This document shows positions 1 to 9,146 of a DNA stretch of 64,000 bases, piece after piece. Position 1 is the first letter of the stretch; each line of letters starts with the position of its first letter. The position numbers were made by a program, and so were the translations under genes. The notes beneath the pieces were generated by a model that was not told the DNA's origin, searched no databases, and saw only the letters and a program-made list of their open reading frames with translations. Source of the DNA: Bradyrhizobium sp. (GTDB lineage: Bacteria > Pseudomonadota > Alphaproteobacteria > Rhizobiales > Xanthobacteraceae); NCBI RefSeq assembly GCF_030646015.1, contig NZ_JAUSLT010000101.1:62001-126000 (forward strand), in the 5' to 3' direction.

Positions 1-1265
1 ACGTCTTGCACGATCGCAAGCCCGAGCCCGGCGCCGCCTCGCTGGTCGAGCCGCCCGCCGCGCGCGAGGACCGTTGGACGGATTGCTTCGGCAATGCCGC
101 TACCGTCGTCCTCGACGGCAACGCCAAGGCCGTCAGCTCCGGCCGCGATCCGGACCTGGTTGCGGGCGTGGCGCGTCGCGTTCTCGAGCAGATTGCCCAG
201 CGCCTCGGCCAGATCGGAGCGATCGAACGGCACCGTCACGTGTTCCGTCATCGCGATTTCGTAAGCGATCCGGGCACCTTCCGGTGTTCGCGCCAAAGTC
301 GCGATCAGCGAGCGAACCAGCGGTGCAAGTGCTGTCGATGCGCCCGGCTGGGACCGCATGGCGCCCTGCAGCCGGGCCCGCGCGAGCTCGCGGTCGATAT
401 GGCGGCGCATGGTCCCGATCACCTCGTCAATTCCGTCGGCCACGACCGATTGCCCCGCCTCGCGCAGGCGGCCGGCATCGGCCGCAAGCGCGGCCAGCGG
501 CGTCCTGAGGCCATGCGCGAGATCGGCGGCGCGGTGGCGGGAGCGCTCGACTTCCTCGGCGCGGGCCGCCAACAGCGCATTGACTTCATCGACCAGCGGC
601 CGCACTTCGTCGGGCACGCCGGCGGCGAGCCGCAGTTCGCGGCCGGCACGAATATCGGCAACGCCGCGCCGCAGCAGGTCGAGTGGCCGCAGTCCGAGGC
701 CGACCTGTATCGCGGTCGCCGCCGCCAGTGCGATCCCGAGCAGGCCGAGTGCCGTCGCAAGGTCGGTGGCGAAAGCGGTCGTTGCCGCCGTTACATGCGC
801 GGCATCGATCGCGACCGCGACCGTGACAGGGGTTTCGCGTCCCTTGATATCGAGCCGGACCCGGCGTTCGGCGATCAGCACCCGCCCATTGGCCGGGCCG
901 ACCGCTTCGTGGCGATGCACTTCTTCGGCGGCCGGCTCGTCGTTGGGCAGCAGCAACGATGAATCCCACAGCGAGCGCGACCGCAGCGTCTGGCCGCGGT
1001 CGTCGGCGACCTGCCAATAGAGCCCCGATAGCGGTTCGGAAAACCGGGGATCGACGGGGCCACCGGTGACGACGATGTGCCCGTCGGCGTCGACCTCGAG
1101 GCCGGCCAGCAGTTTCTTCAGATGGACGTCGAGATCCTGGGAAACGGTGCGGCCGACATGGCGCTCGAACAGCAGCGTCAGACCGAGTCCGGCCAGCGCC
1201 AGGGCCAGGATGATCGCGGCGATACCGCCGGCGACGAGGCGCAGCCGCAGCGAGTTCCGGTTCAT
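1..1265 (-). CDS. Sensor histidine kinase (PhoQ/EnvZ-like), 3' end truncated by window start
   Basis: My minus-strand reading gives MNRNSLRLRLVAGGIAAIILALALAGLGL..., an H-box region 'RHRAADLAHGLRTPLAALAADAGRLREAG' and an HATPase end 'LGNLLENATRHA...VAVEDDGSGIAEAIRPTVLARGGRLDQRGGAGLGLAIVQD'. It overlaps the downstream stop of the response regulator. It is missing from the ORF track because it is open at the window edge. Confidence 0.9.
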   Translation of the reverse strand, partial: MNRNSLRLRLVAGGIAAIILALALAGLGLTLLFERHVGRTVSQDLDVHLKKLLAGLEVDADGHIVVTGGPVDPRFSEPLSGLYWQVADDRGQTLRSRSLWDSSLLLPNDEPAAEEVHRHEAVGPANGRVLIAERRVRLDIKGRETPVTVAVAIDAAHVTAATTAFATDLATALGLLGIALAAATAIQVGLGLRPLDLLRRGVADIRAGRELRLAAGVPDEVRPLVDEVNALLAARAEEVERSRHRAADLAHGLRTPLAALAADAGRLREAGQSVVADGIDEVIGTMRRHIDRELARARLQGAMRSQPGASTALAPLVRSLIATLARTPEGARIAYEIAMTEHVTVPFDRSDLAEALGNLLENATRHARNQVRIAAGADGLGVAVEDDGSGIAEAIRPTVLARGGRLDQRGGAGLGLAIVQD

Positions 1266-1930
1266 CCGACCGACTCTGGAATCAGATAGCCGAAACCGCG
1301 CCGGGTCTCGATCAGATCGACGCCGAGCTTGCGGCGCAGCCGGCCGACCAGAACCTCGATGGCGTTGGAATCATTGGCGTCGTCGGTGCCATGGATGTTT
1401 TCGCTGAGCTCGAGCTGCGATACGACACGGCCGCGTTGATGGATCAAATAGGCGACGACGCGATATTCCAGCGCCGACAGGTTGATCGGGACGCCGCGCA
1501 CGCTGACTTTCATTTGTCGCTCGTCGATGGCGAGGTCGCCAATCGTCACCACCGAGGAAGCGCGGCCGGCCGAGCGTCGCACGACGGAGCGCAGCCGCGC
1601 CAGCAATTCTTCCATTTGAAACGGCTTTGGCAGATAGTCGTCGGCGCCGGCATCGATGCCGTCGACGCGCTCGCTCCAGCTTCCGCGCGCCGTCAGGATC
1701 AAGACCGGCGTGGTGCGCCCGGCCGCCCGCCAACGCTTGAGGATGGCCAGACCGTCCATGCCGGGTAATCCCAGGTCCAGAATGATTGCGGCATAGTCTT
1801 CGGTATCGCCGCGGAACCATGCTTCCTCTCCCTGGCTTTCCCGGTCGACCACATAGCCCGCAGCCAACAACGCGCGGCCGACATCGGCGGCAATCTTTCG
1901 ATCATCTTCGACCAGCAGAACGCGCATCAT
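1262..1930 (-). CDS. OmpR/PhoB-family response regulator
   Basis: MMRVLLVEDDRKIAADVGRAL... receiver with DLGLPGMDG and a C-terminal winged helix (LSALEYRVVAYLIHQRGRVVSQLELSENIHG...VLVGRLRRKLG). Confidence 0.95.
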   Translation of the reverse strand: MMRVLLVEDDRKIAADVGRALLAAGYVVDRESQGEEAWFRGDTEDYAAIILDLGLPGMDGLAILKRWRAAGRTTPVLILTARGSWSERVDGIDAGADDYLPKPFQMEELLARLRSVVRRSAGRASSVVTIGDLAIDERQMKVSVRGVPINLSALEYRVVAYLIHQRGRVVSQLELSENIHGTDDANDSNAIEVLVGRLRRKLGVDLIETRRGFGYLIPESVG

Positions 1931-2241
1931 TTCTCCCGGGTGCGGCCGATCTCGCCTGTAGCCGCATCGACATAGACTTCGAGAAGGCGTCCTCGGGCGC
2001 CGACGACCCGGAATTCGTAGACCAGCCGTCCGCGCTCGCGTTCGAGCTTTACGCTTGTGACCTCGCCGGGCAGCTTGTCGCGTACCGCCTGCAATATCTC
2101 GGCGAGCGACTTGATCTCCCCGCGCTCGACGGCGCGCCGCGCCACGTCATGGTCGCGATCGTCGTCAGCCCGCGCCGCCGCTGCGAACACCATCAGCGCC
2201 GACAGCAGCGCAATTGCCATTGCTTTCGCATTCAACCGCAT
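1927..2241 (-). CDS. Secreted PepSY-domain protein
   Basis: In-frame start at 2241: MRLNAKAMAIALLSALMVFAAAARADDDRDHD... (signal peptide), then LAEILQAVRDKLPGEVTSVKLERERGRLVYEFRVVGARGRLLEVYVDAATGEIGRTREK (PepSY). Overlaps the response regulator start, suggesting an operon. Confidence 0.88.
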   Translation of the reverse strand: MRLNAKAMAIALLSALMVFAAAARADDDRDHDVARRAVERGEIKSLAEILQAVRDKLPGEVTSVKLERERGRLVYEFRVVGARGRLLEVYVDAATGEIGRTREK

Positions 2242-2391
2242 GACCGACCCGTTTCCTTTCGGCCTCACTGAGCACGAACCGGCTGACAATTCGCTGACAT
2301 CGGTCAACAGCCGGCTGTCAGCGGTGCCGGCCGATAGTGCGTCCCGTCGCTGGCCGGATAGGCGGCCGGGACGCAAGCCAGGAGATACCCC

Positions 2392-2664
2392 ATGCGCAAG
2401 ACCATCATGTTCGGCACCCTTATCGCCCTGCTCGGGACCGGCGCGCTGGCGCAGGCCAGTGATGACACCGCGACGGAGCAGAAGAACTCCATCGAGGTGA
2501 GCCAGCCGGCGGCGCCCGCCATGCGTGGCGAGGAACACGCGCATGAGCGCCGCCTCGAATCCCGCGGGGAACACCGCGAGGCCCGTCGTGGCCATCGCGA
2601 ACGTCACGACGAAGCTCACGAACGCCACGATGAGCGGCGTGAACACGGTCGTCGCCACAACTGA
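2392..2664 (+). CDS. Small His/Arg/Glu-rich exported protein, unknown function
   Basis: 90 aa: signal peptide MRKTIMFGTLIALLGTGALAQA, then a C-terminal half with 9 His in 44 residues (EEHAHERRLESRGEHREARRGHRERHDEAHERHDERREHGRRHN). AGGAG ribosome-binding site upstream. Confidence 0.7.
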   Translation: MRKTIMFGTLIALLGTGALAQASDDTATEQKNSIEVSQPAAPAMRGEEHAHERRLESRGEHREARRGHRERHDEAHERHDERREHGRRHN

Positions 2665-2803
2665 CCATCATCAAGCCACCATTACCGATGGGACGCTGGC
2701 CGGTCGATGACATGGATCAAAGGCGTCCCGGCGGGATCGATCACCCGAATTTCACACCGGCGCCATGCTCCGCAAGGGCAGGCGGCCATTACGGAGACTT
2801 CCC

Positions 2804-3076
2804 ATGATCAAGACTGCAACGTTCACCACCGCCATCCTGCTCGCCACGGCGACCTTCGCCAGCGCCGGCAGCCTCGGGCGCCCCTGTACCTCCGCGCCGC
2901 AGAGCCAGTGGCTCTCCCTCGATGCCATCCAGGCCAAGGTCGAGGCGCTCGGCTACAGGGTTCAGAAGGCGAAGCTGAAGGCCGCCTGCGGTGAACTCTA
3001 TACCATCGACAAGAACGGCAGCCGCGTTGAACTGTTCGTCGATCCGACCTCTGCCGCCATCGTCGGCCAGCTGTAA
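2804..3076 (+). CDS. Secreted PepSY-like small protein
   Basis: MIKTATFTTAILLATATFASAGSLGRPC...WLSLDAIQAKVEALGYRVQKAKLKAACGELYTIDKNGSRVELFVDPTSAAIVGQL. Confidence 0.85.
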   Translation: MIKTATFTTAILLATATFASAGSLGRPCTSAPQSQWLSLDAIQAKVEALGYRVQKAKLKAACGELYTIDKNGSRVELFVDPTSAAIVGQL

Positions 3077-3086
3077 CGGACCGGCC

Positions 3087-3650
3087 ATGGCATTCACAGA
3101 TCAGGCGATCGAAGCCGGCGGCGCCACGCCGCCGGCAACGGTCAAGGTGTGGGACCCGTTCGTGCGGGTCTTCCACTGGACGCTGTTGGCGCTGTTCGTC
3201 ACCGCCTTCGTCAGTGGCGACGAGAATGAAGGCGTGCATATCGCGGCCGGCTATGGCATCGCGATTCTGCTGGCGCTGCGTCTCGTCTGGGGCGCGATCG
3301 GCCCTCGCCACGCACGGTTTTCCAGCTTTGTGCGGCGGCCGCGGCAGGTGCTGAGCTATTTGCGGGACGTCGCGAGCTTCAAGGCGCCACGCTATCTCGG
3401 CCACAATCCCGCCGGTGGCGTGATGATCGTCGCGTTGATGGCCGCGCTGATCGGCACGGCCGTCACCGGCTACATGATGACGACGGACGCGTATTGGGGA
3501 GCCAAATGGGTCGAGAAACTGCACGAGGCGCTCGCGCATGGCACGCTGGTGCTTGCCGGGCTGCATGTGCTGGGCGTCGTGGCCTCGAGCCTGCTGCACA
3601 AGGAGAATCTGGTGAAGGCGATGTGGACCGGGCGCAAGCGGTCATTGTGA
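3087..3650 (+). CDS. Cytochrome b561 / b-type cytochrome membrane protein
   Basis: MAFTDQ...VKVWDPFVRVFHWTLLALFVTAFVSGDE...HIAAGYGIAILLALRLVWGAIGPRHARFSSFV...LHEALAHGTLVLAGLHVLGVVASSLLHKENLVKAMWTGRKR, which is the typical Ni/Fe-hydrogenase-type cyt b pattern. Confidence 0.92.
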   Translation: MAFTDQAIEAGGATPPATVKVWDPFVRVFHWTLLALFVTAFVSGDENEGVHIAAGYGIAILLALRLVWGAIGPRHARFSSFVRRPRQVLSYLRDVASFKAPRYLGHNPAGGVMIVALMAALIGTAVTGYMMTTDAYWGAKWVEKLHEALAHGTLVLAGLHVLGVVASSLLHKENLVKAMWTGRKRSL

Positions 3651-3705
3651 GCGAAGAGGCGAGGTGGCGCCGCCACAGCGCCCGCCCCTCGTCTGCGCGC
3701 CGGCG

Positions 3706-4761
3706 CTACCGCTTGACGACGCGAACCGGTTTCTGCGGGCCGTCGTTGCTGCGGCGCAGCTTGGCGAAATCGGCCAGCATGGTGTCGGCGGAGATCACGC
3801 GGTTTCGGCCCAGGTGCTTGGCGGCATAAAGGGCCTGATCGGCCTGCCCGAGAAACCCGTCGGGCCCAACATCGCTGCCGGCGACCAGCGTCGCCACGCC
3901 GACGCTGAGCGTGACCCACGGACCCGCGCCGTCGGCGCCATGCTTGATGCGCAGGTCGATGACGGCTTCGCGGAGCCGCTCGGCAACCCTGCAGGCACCC
4001 TCCAGTCCGGTCCCGGGCATGATGATGGCAAACTCTTCGCCGCCATAGCGCGCGGCCAGATCGAGAGGCCGAAGGGCGTTCTCCCGGATGACGGCTGCCA
4101 CCGCACGCAGACACTCATCGCCGCTCTGATGGCCGTGCTGATCATTGAACAGCTTGAAATGGTCCACATCGACAAACAGCAAGGCCAGCGGCTTCCCGCT
4201 GCCCCGGGCGCGCGACCATTCCATTTGCAGTGCTTCATCGAAGGCGCGCCGATTGGCGAGGCCGGTCAGTCCGTCCCTGGTCGCCAGCGTCTTCAGGGCC
4301 ATTTCCGCGCGCTTCTGATCGGTCATGTCGCGCAAGGTTTCGACCACCGCGATCAGATTGCCGGCCTCGTCATGGATCGGGCCGGCGTCAATCGCCAGAT
4401 ATAAATGGTTGCCCAGCCTCGGCATCACGCACCAGTTCTCGGCGCTGGAGCCGAGGCGGTTGTCCTCCGGCGCGGTATGTTCGGGGTAGAGGTTGCCTAC
4501 CTGGTCCTGCCGCCCGAGTGCCACCAGATCGGCCAGGCAATAGCGGCGCTTCTCATAAAAGGCACGCCAGTGCAGCGACGTCCCCAGGACTTCGGAGGCG
4601 GCGACGCCGGTCAGCCGCTCGCAGGCCCGGTTCCAGATCACAACTCGTCGCTGCGGATCGATGACGAAGGTCGGGACGACCAGATGCTGCATCAGTTGCA
4701 CAGCATAGGCATGTGCGACCTCCACGCCTCTTGCGGGAGCCATCTCGTATCCTTCCCTCAT
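3706..4761 (-). CDS. PAS-GGDEF diguanylate cyclase
   Basis: PAS region 'VVPTFVIDPQRRVVIWNRACERLTG', GGDEF core 'DGLTGLANRRAFDEAL...RYGGEEFAIIMPG'. Confidence 0.93.
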   Translation of the reverse strand: MREGYEMAPARGVEVAHAYAVQLMQHLVVPTFVIDPQRRVVIWNRACERLTGVAASEVLGTSLHWRAFYEKRRYCLADLVALGRQDQVGNLYPEHTAPEDNRLGSSAENWCVMPRLGNHLYLAIDAGPIHDEAGNLIAVVETLRDMTDQKRAEMALKTLATRDGLTGLANRRAFDEALQMEWSRARGSGKPLALLFVDVDHFKLFNDQHGHQSGDECLRAVAAVIRENALRPLDLAARYGGEEFAIIMPGTGLEGACRVAERLREAVIDLRIKHGADGAGPWVTLSVGVATLVAGSDVGPDGFLGQADQALYAAKHLGRNRVISADTMLADFAKLRRSNDGPQKPVRVVKR

Positions 4762-4839
4762 GCCGCCATTGTTAAATCGATTGCGGCGGCCCTTGTGCAG
4801 CGGCCCGAACCATCGTCGGGCAGCCGCAAAATCGTTTGG

Positions 4840-7800
4840 TCATCGAGCCACGGCGGTCACCGTCACCGGGCGGGGGCCGAACAACGGCCTCACTTCCGGG
4901 CCGGGCTTCGCGGCGCTGAATAAATAACCCTGCATTTCGGTGCAACCGAGCGCGCGAAGCCGTTGCTTCTGTTCCAGCGTCTCGACGCCCTCGGCTGTCG
5001 TCGTCATGTTGCGGGAGGCCGCGATGTTCACCACCGCCTGCACGATCGCCGACGAGCCGTCGATTTCCGTGATGTCGCTGATGAAGCAGCGGTCGATCTT
5101 GATCTTGTCGAACGGGAAGCGCTTCAGATAGCTCAGCGAGGAATAGCCGGTGCCGAAATCGTCCAGCGCGATGCGCACGCCGATGTCGCGCAGCTGATGC
5201 AGGATGGCGAGCGCGGTCTCGTCGTCGCGGATCAGCACCGCCTCGGTGATTTCGATTTCCAGCCGGCTCGCCCGCAGGCCGGACGTGGCCAGCGCGCTCG
5301 CGATCTTCAGCGCCAGCGTCGGGCACTTCAATTGAACGGGCGAGACGTTGACCGCGACACGGATATGATCCGGCCAGCTAGCCGCCTCGGCGCAGGCGGT
5401 TTTCAACACCCATTCGCCGAGTTCAACGATCAGGCCGGTATCCTCCGCCACGGGGATGAATTCGGCGGGCGAGATCATGCCGCGTTCGGGATGGCGCCAG
5501 CGCAGCAGGGCCTCGCAACCGGTCACCTCGTCGCGGTGCAGGTCGACCAGCGGCTGGTAGTGGATTTCGAAGCCGCCATCGACCAGTGCCTGGCGCAGGT
5601 CCTGCTCCATGGCAAGCCGCGCCTTGGCGCTGGCATCCATGGCGGGTTCAAAGAAGCGATGGGTTCGGCGTCCCCCGGCCTTGGCGCCATACATTGCGAG
5701 GTCGGCGTTCTTGATCAGCTGATCCAGGTCGGTGCCGTCCTGTGGCGCCAATGCGATGCCGATACTGGCGTCGGTCGAGAGCTGGTGACCGAGGCATTGA
5801 TAGGGCTGCCGGATCAATTCGTGAATCCGGGTGACGAATTCCACGACATCGCCGACGTTCCTGACGCCGGTCTGGATCACCGCAAACTCGTCGCCGCCGA
5901 GCCGCGCGATCAGGTCGGCCTCGCGGAGGCAGCCCCGGATGCGGCCAGCCACCGCCTTCAGCAGTTCATCGCCGACATGGTGCCCAAGCGAATCGTTGAT
6001 GCCCTTGAACTCGTCGATATCGATATAGAGCAGGGCGAACTGCTCGCCCGCCCTGGTTCGCTGCAATTCGCGTTCGATCTGTTCGCGGAACAGCACCCGG
6101 TTCGGCAGGTCGGTCAGCGCGTCGTAATGCGCGAGGTGCGCGATCTTCTCGTCGGCGCGCCGGCGCTCGGTCACGTCGTCGACGACGTTGATCAGATACC
6201 GGATTTCGCCGGTCTGGTCCGGAATTCCGATACGCTTTGACGTGATGAAGCGCTTGCTCTCGATTTGCGACGGGAACACGTCCAGGAACAGGCCATCGGG
6301 ACGGCTCAGGGCCTTTTCATCGTCCGCAGTGACGTTGGCGGCCACCTTTTCGGGAAACAGATCGAATGCGGTCCTGCCGACGATTTCCTCGCACGGCAGC
6401 CCGAATTGGGCCTCGGCCACCCGATTGGCCAGAACGTAGCGGCCATCGCGCAGGTCCTTGACGGTAATCTGCGTCGGGATGTGATCGATGATCTGGCGCA
6501 GGAACGCATAATTGCGGTCGCGCTCCTGCTGCAGGTTCTGGCGCTCCGTGGTGTCTTCGATTGTGGCGACCCATCCGCCCTGTGCCAGCGGCTTGTTGAC
6601 GATCAGATAGGAACGCCCCGCGCTTTCCATGTTCATGTGGGTGAGCTTGCCCTGCGCCACGTTGCGCATGATGGCTGAACAGAATTCGTCGACGTCGCCG
6701 TCAAAGGATCCCGTGTCCTGACGATGCTGGATCAGGTCGCGAAAGTGGCAACCCGGTTTGACGATGTCGGTCGACAGCCCGTACATATCGAGATAGCGCT
6801 GGTTGCAGAGGATGATGCGCGCCGATGCGTCATACAGCACGAGGCCCTGTGTCATATTGTTCAGGGCGGTGTCGAGCTGCTGTTTTTGCAGACCGAGCCG
6901 CTGCTGCGATTCCTGGTTTTGCTGGGTCACCTGCCGAATGATCAGGAACAGCACGAAAGCGATCACCAGCGCGGACAGCACGGCGGCGGCAACCATGAAC
7001 CTGGTTTGCGCCTGCCAGTCCGCCAGCGCGGCCGAGACGGTCGTGGTCGCGACCACGACAATCGGAAGACGGCGCAGGGGCGCCGCCGAGCCGAGCCGGT
7101 CCGTGCCATCGACGGGACTTTGTACGCGCAAGGTCTGGCGGCCTCCGTCGGTCAGCACCTTGTTCACAAGGAGGGCATCCTTGAAATATTTTCCGACGGT
7201 CGAATTGGCATGAGGGTAGCGAGCCAGCATCGTTCCATCGCGATGAAACATCGAAATCGCGGCGCCGTTGCCGAGCGCGACGGATGCGAAGAATTTTTCA
7301 AAATGGGAGGAATTGATCCTGCGCGCCATTACTCCGAGAAAAACCCCGTTACGGCCGCTCAGCCGATGAGCGATGACGGTGCTCCGGTCGCCGGTCATCT
7401 GGCTGCGGGCCGGCTCGGCCACTGCGGTTTTCAGTGCGGCGTCCGACCTGAAATTCTTGAAATAGCTCCGGTCGGCGATGCTGATGGCTGGCAGCGGCCA
7501 GATTGCCGACGCGTTGATCAGCTTGCCGTCCGCATCAAAGATGCCGACATCGCCGATGTAGGACAGCACGTTGACCTTGGACTTCAGGATCAGGTGAGCG
7601 TCGTGGCTCGACATCCATGTCCTGAACGTTTCCGGCGAGTCGATCTCCGAAAACTGCATTCTGGAGATCACGTCGTTGGCAACAATCTCGGAGTCCTCGA
7701 ACTGCTGTTCGAAGTGCCGGGTGAGCAGCAGCACGGTGTTTTCGAGTTCGCGCTCGTTGTTGCTGAGGGCACGCTCGCGGAATTCGCCGACCATCATCAT

Positions 7801-7977
7801 GGTGCCGACGCTGATCGCCGCGACGATGAGGCCGCCGCACAGGATCAGCGAGAGGATCGGCCCTCGGCGAATCGGCATGGCAATGTGCTGCGAGCCGGTG
7901 GCGGCTTTTCGAAGCGATCCAAGCGCGCCACGGACATTGACAAGCAGTCTTCGCATTCCCCGTCTCCCGGGGAACAT
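4840..7977 (-). CDS. Cache-PAS-PAS-GGDEF-EAL bifunctional c-di-GMP protein
   Basis: 1045 aa. N-terminal TM and periplasmic Cache-like region, two PAS segments, GGDEF motif 'RLGGDEFAVIQTG', EAL motifs 'GCEALLRWRHPE' and 'DDFGTGYSSLSYLKRFP'. Confidence 0.93.
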   Translation of the reverse strand: MFPGRRGMRRLLVNVRGALGSLRKAATGSQHIAMPIRRGPILSLILCGGLIVAAISVGTMMMVGEFRERALSNNERELENTVLLLTRHFEQQFEDSEIVANDVISRMQFSEIDSPETFRTWMSSHDAHLILKSKVNVLSYIGDVGIFDADGKLINASAIWPLPAISIADRSYFKNFRSDAALKTAVAEPARSQMTGDRSTVIAHRLSGRNGVFLGVMARRINSSHFEKFFASVALGNGAAISMFHRDGTMLARYPHANSTVGKYFKDALLVNKVLTDGGRQTLRVQSPVDGTDRLGSAAPLRRLPIVVVATTTVSAALADWQAQTRFMVAAAVLSALVIAFVLFLIIRQVTQQNQESQQRLGLQKQQLDTALNNMTQGLVLYDASARIILCNQRYLDMYGLSTDIVKPGCHFRDLIQHRQDTGSFDGDVDEFCSAIMRNVAQGKLTHMNMESAGRSYLIVNKPLAQGGWVATIEDTTERQNLQQERDRNYAFLRQIIDHIPTQITVKDLRDGRYVLANRVAEAQFGLPCEEIVGRTAFDLFPEKVAANVTADDEKALSRPDGLFLDVFPSQIESKRFITSKRIGIPDQTGEIRYLINVVDDVTERRRADEKIAHLAHYDALTDLPNRVLFREQIERELQRTRAGEQFALLYIDIDEFKGINDSLGHHVGDELLKAVAGRIRGCLREADLIARLGGDEFAVIQTGVRNVGDVVEFVTRIHELIRQPYQCLGHQLSTDASIGIALAPQDGTDLDQLIKNADLAMYGAKAGGRRTHRFFEPAMDASAKARLAMEQDLRQALVDGGFEIHYQPLVDLHRDEVTGCEALLRWRHPERGMISPAEFIPVAEDTGLIVELGEWVLKTACAEAASWPDHIRVAVNVSPVQLKCPTLALKIASALATSGLRASRLEIEITEAVLIRDDETALAILHQLRDIGVRIALDDFGTGYSSLSYLKRFPFDKIKIDRCFISDITEIDGSSAIVQAVVNIAASRNMTTTAEGVETLEQKQRLRALGCTEMQGYLFSAAKPGPEVRPLFGPRPVTVTAVAR

Positions 7978-8075
7978 GAATACAATGCAGAAATGGCATA
8001 CCGGTTAGGAAATCCGGTTACTTAAGGCTTAACGGCGCGCGCCGGCCGTAGAAATACGGGGGGCGGCGGCGGGCG

Positions 8076-9146
8076 TCATGCCGGTTTGCGAGAAGGATTC
8101 CGTAACCGTCCCACCACGCCGGTCGGGAAAAAGTAAACGCTGGCGATGAACAAAAGACCAAGCCACAGCAGCCAGCGATCCGGATGCAGCAGTCCCGGCA
8201 GCAGCGGCAGTCCTGCGTCGGCGGCGGCGTTGGAGGCGGCCCCCATCAGCGCCTGCAGATAGTTCTGGGCCAGAATGAAGATCACGGCTCCGACGATCGC
8301 GCCGTAGATCGTGCCCATGCCGCCGATCACGACCATCAGCAGAATGTCCAGCATGATGGCAAAACTCAGCGAGGTATCCGGCCCGGCATAACGCAGCCAC
8401 AACGCATTGAGCATGCCGGCGCTGGCGGCGACCAGGGCGGCAAGGCAGTTGGCGTAGGTCAGATGAAACACGGTGCGGAAACCCAAAGCTTCCGCGCGAA
8501 AACGGTTGTCGCGGATCGCCTGCAGCACGCGGCCGAACGGCGAATTCACCACACGCAGCAGCGCCAGGATCATCGCGGCGCAGGCGATGAAGATGAGATA
8601 ATAGGTCAGCACGCGGCCATTGACGGCGAAGCCGAACCAGTCCTTCGGAATAAGGATAGTGCCCGGCCGCAACAATTCCGGCAGCTGAAAGCTGCGGCCG
8701 TCCTCGCCGCCGGTCAGCCATGACAGTTGCGATGCCAGCACCAGGAAAGCGGAAGCGACCGCCAGCGTGATCATGGCAAAGAAGATCGCCTCGACCCGCA
8801 ACGAGAACAGGCCGATCGCGAGCGCCAGCAGCATCGCCAGCGGCAGGCCGGCAGCGACGCCGACCGCCACCGCCGCCCAGTTCGGGCCCATGGAATAAAG
8901 CGCGATCGCGATCGAATAGCTGCCGATCCCGTAAAACATCGTGTGCGCGAACGATACGGTTCCGGTGTAGCCGAGCAGCAGATCATAGGACGCCACCAGG
9001 GCGGCAAAGATGCAGATCTTGGTGGCGACGTTCATCGCCTTGGCGCCGGGAAACAGCAGGGGCGTCACCGCCAGCGCCGCAATGATGACGACGAGCAGAA
9101 TGGAGAGAACGCGGCTGCGCGGCGGATCGCCCGAGAGAATCATCAT
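8076..9146 (-). CDS. livM: Branched-chain amino acid ABC transporter permease LivM
   Basis: MMILSGDPPRSRVLSILLVV...VATKICIFAALVASYDLLLGYTGTVSFAHTMFYGIGSY...; start overlaps the livH stop. Confidence 0.92.
   Translation of the reverse strand: MMILSGDPPRSRVLSILLVVIIAALAVTPLLFPGAKAMNVATKICIFAALVASYDLLLGYTGTVSFAHTMFYGIGSYSIAIALYSMGPNWAAVAVGVAAGLPLAMLLALAIGLFSLRVEAIFFAMITLAVASAFLVLASQLSWLTGGEDGRSFQLPELLRPGTILIPKDWFGFAVNGRVLTYYLIFIACAAMILALLRVVNSPFGRVLQAIRDNRFRAEALGFRTVFHLTYANCLAALVAASAGMLNALWLRYAGPDTSLSFAIMLDILLMVVIGGMGTIYGAIVGAVIFILAQNYLQALMGAASNAAADAGLPLLPGLLHPDRWLLWLGLLFIASVYFFPTGVVGRLRNPSRKPA

Noticed and set aside
6-1020. Plus-strand ORFs (318 aa, 220 aa, 144 aa)
   Set aside because: Antisense to a clear sensor kinase on the minus strand. 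Arg/Ala/Gly-rich compositions are typical high-GC shadow ORFs.
4963-8025. Long plus-strand ORFs (425 aa, 433 aa)
   Set aside because: Antisense to the Cache-PAS-GGDEF-EAL gene. No recognisable domain.
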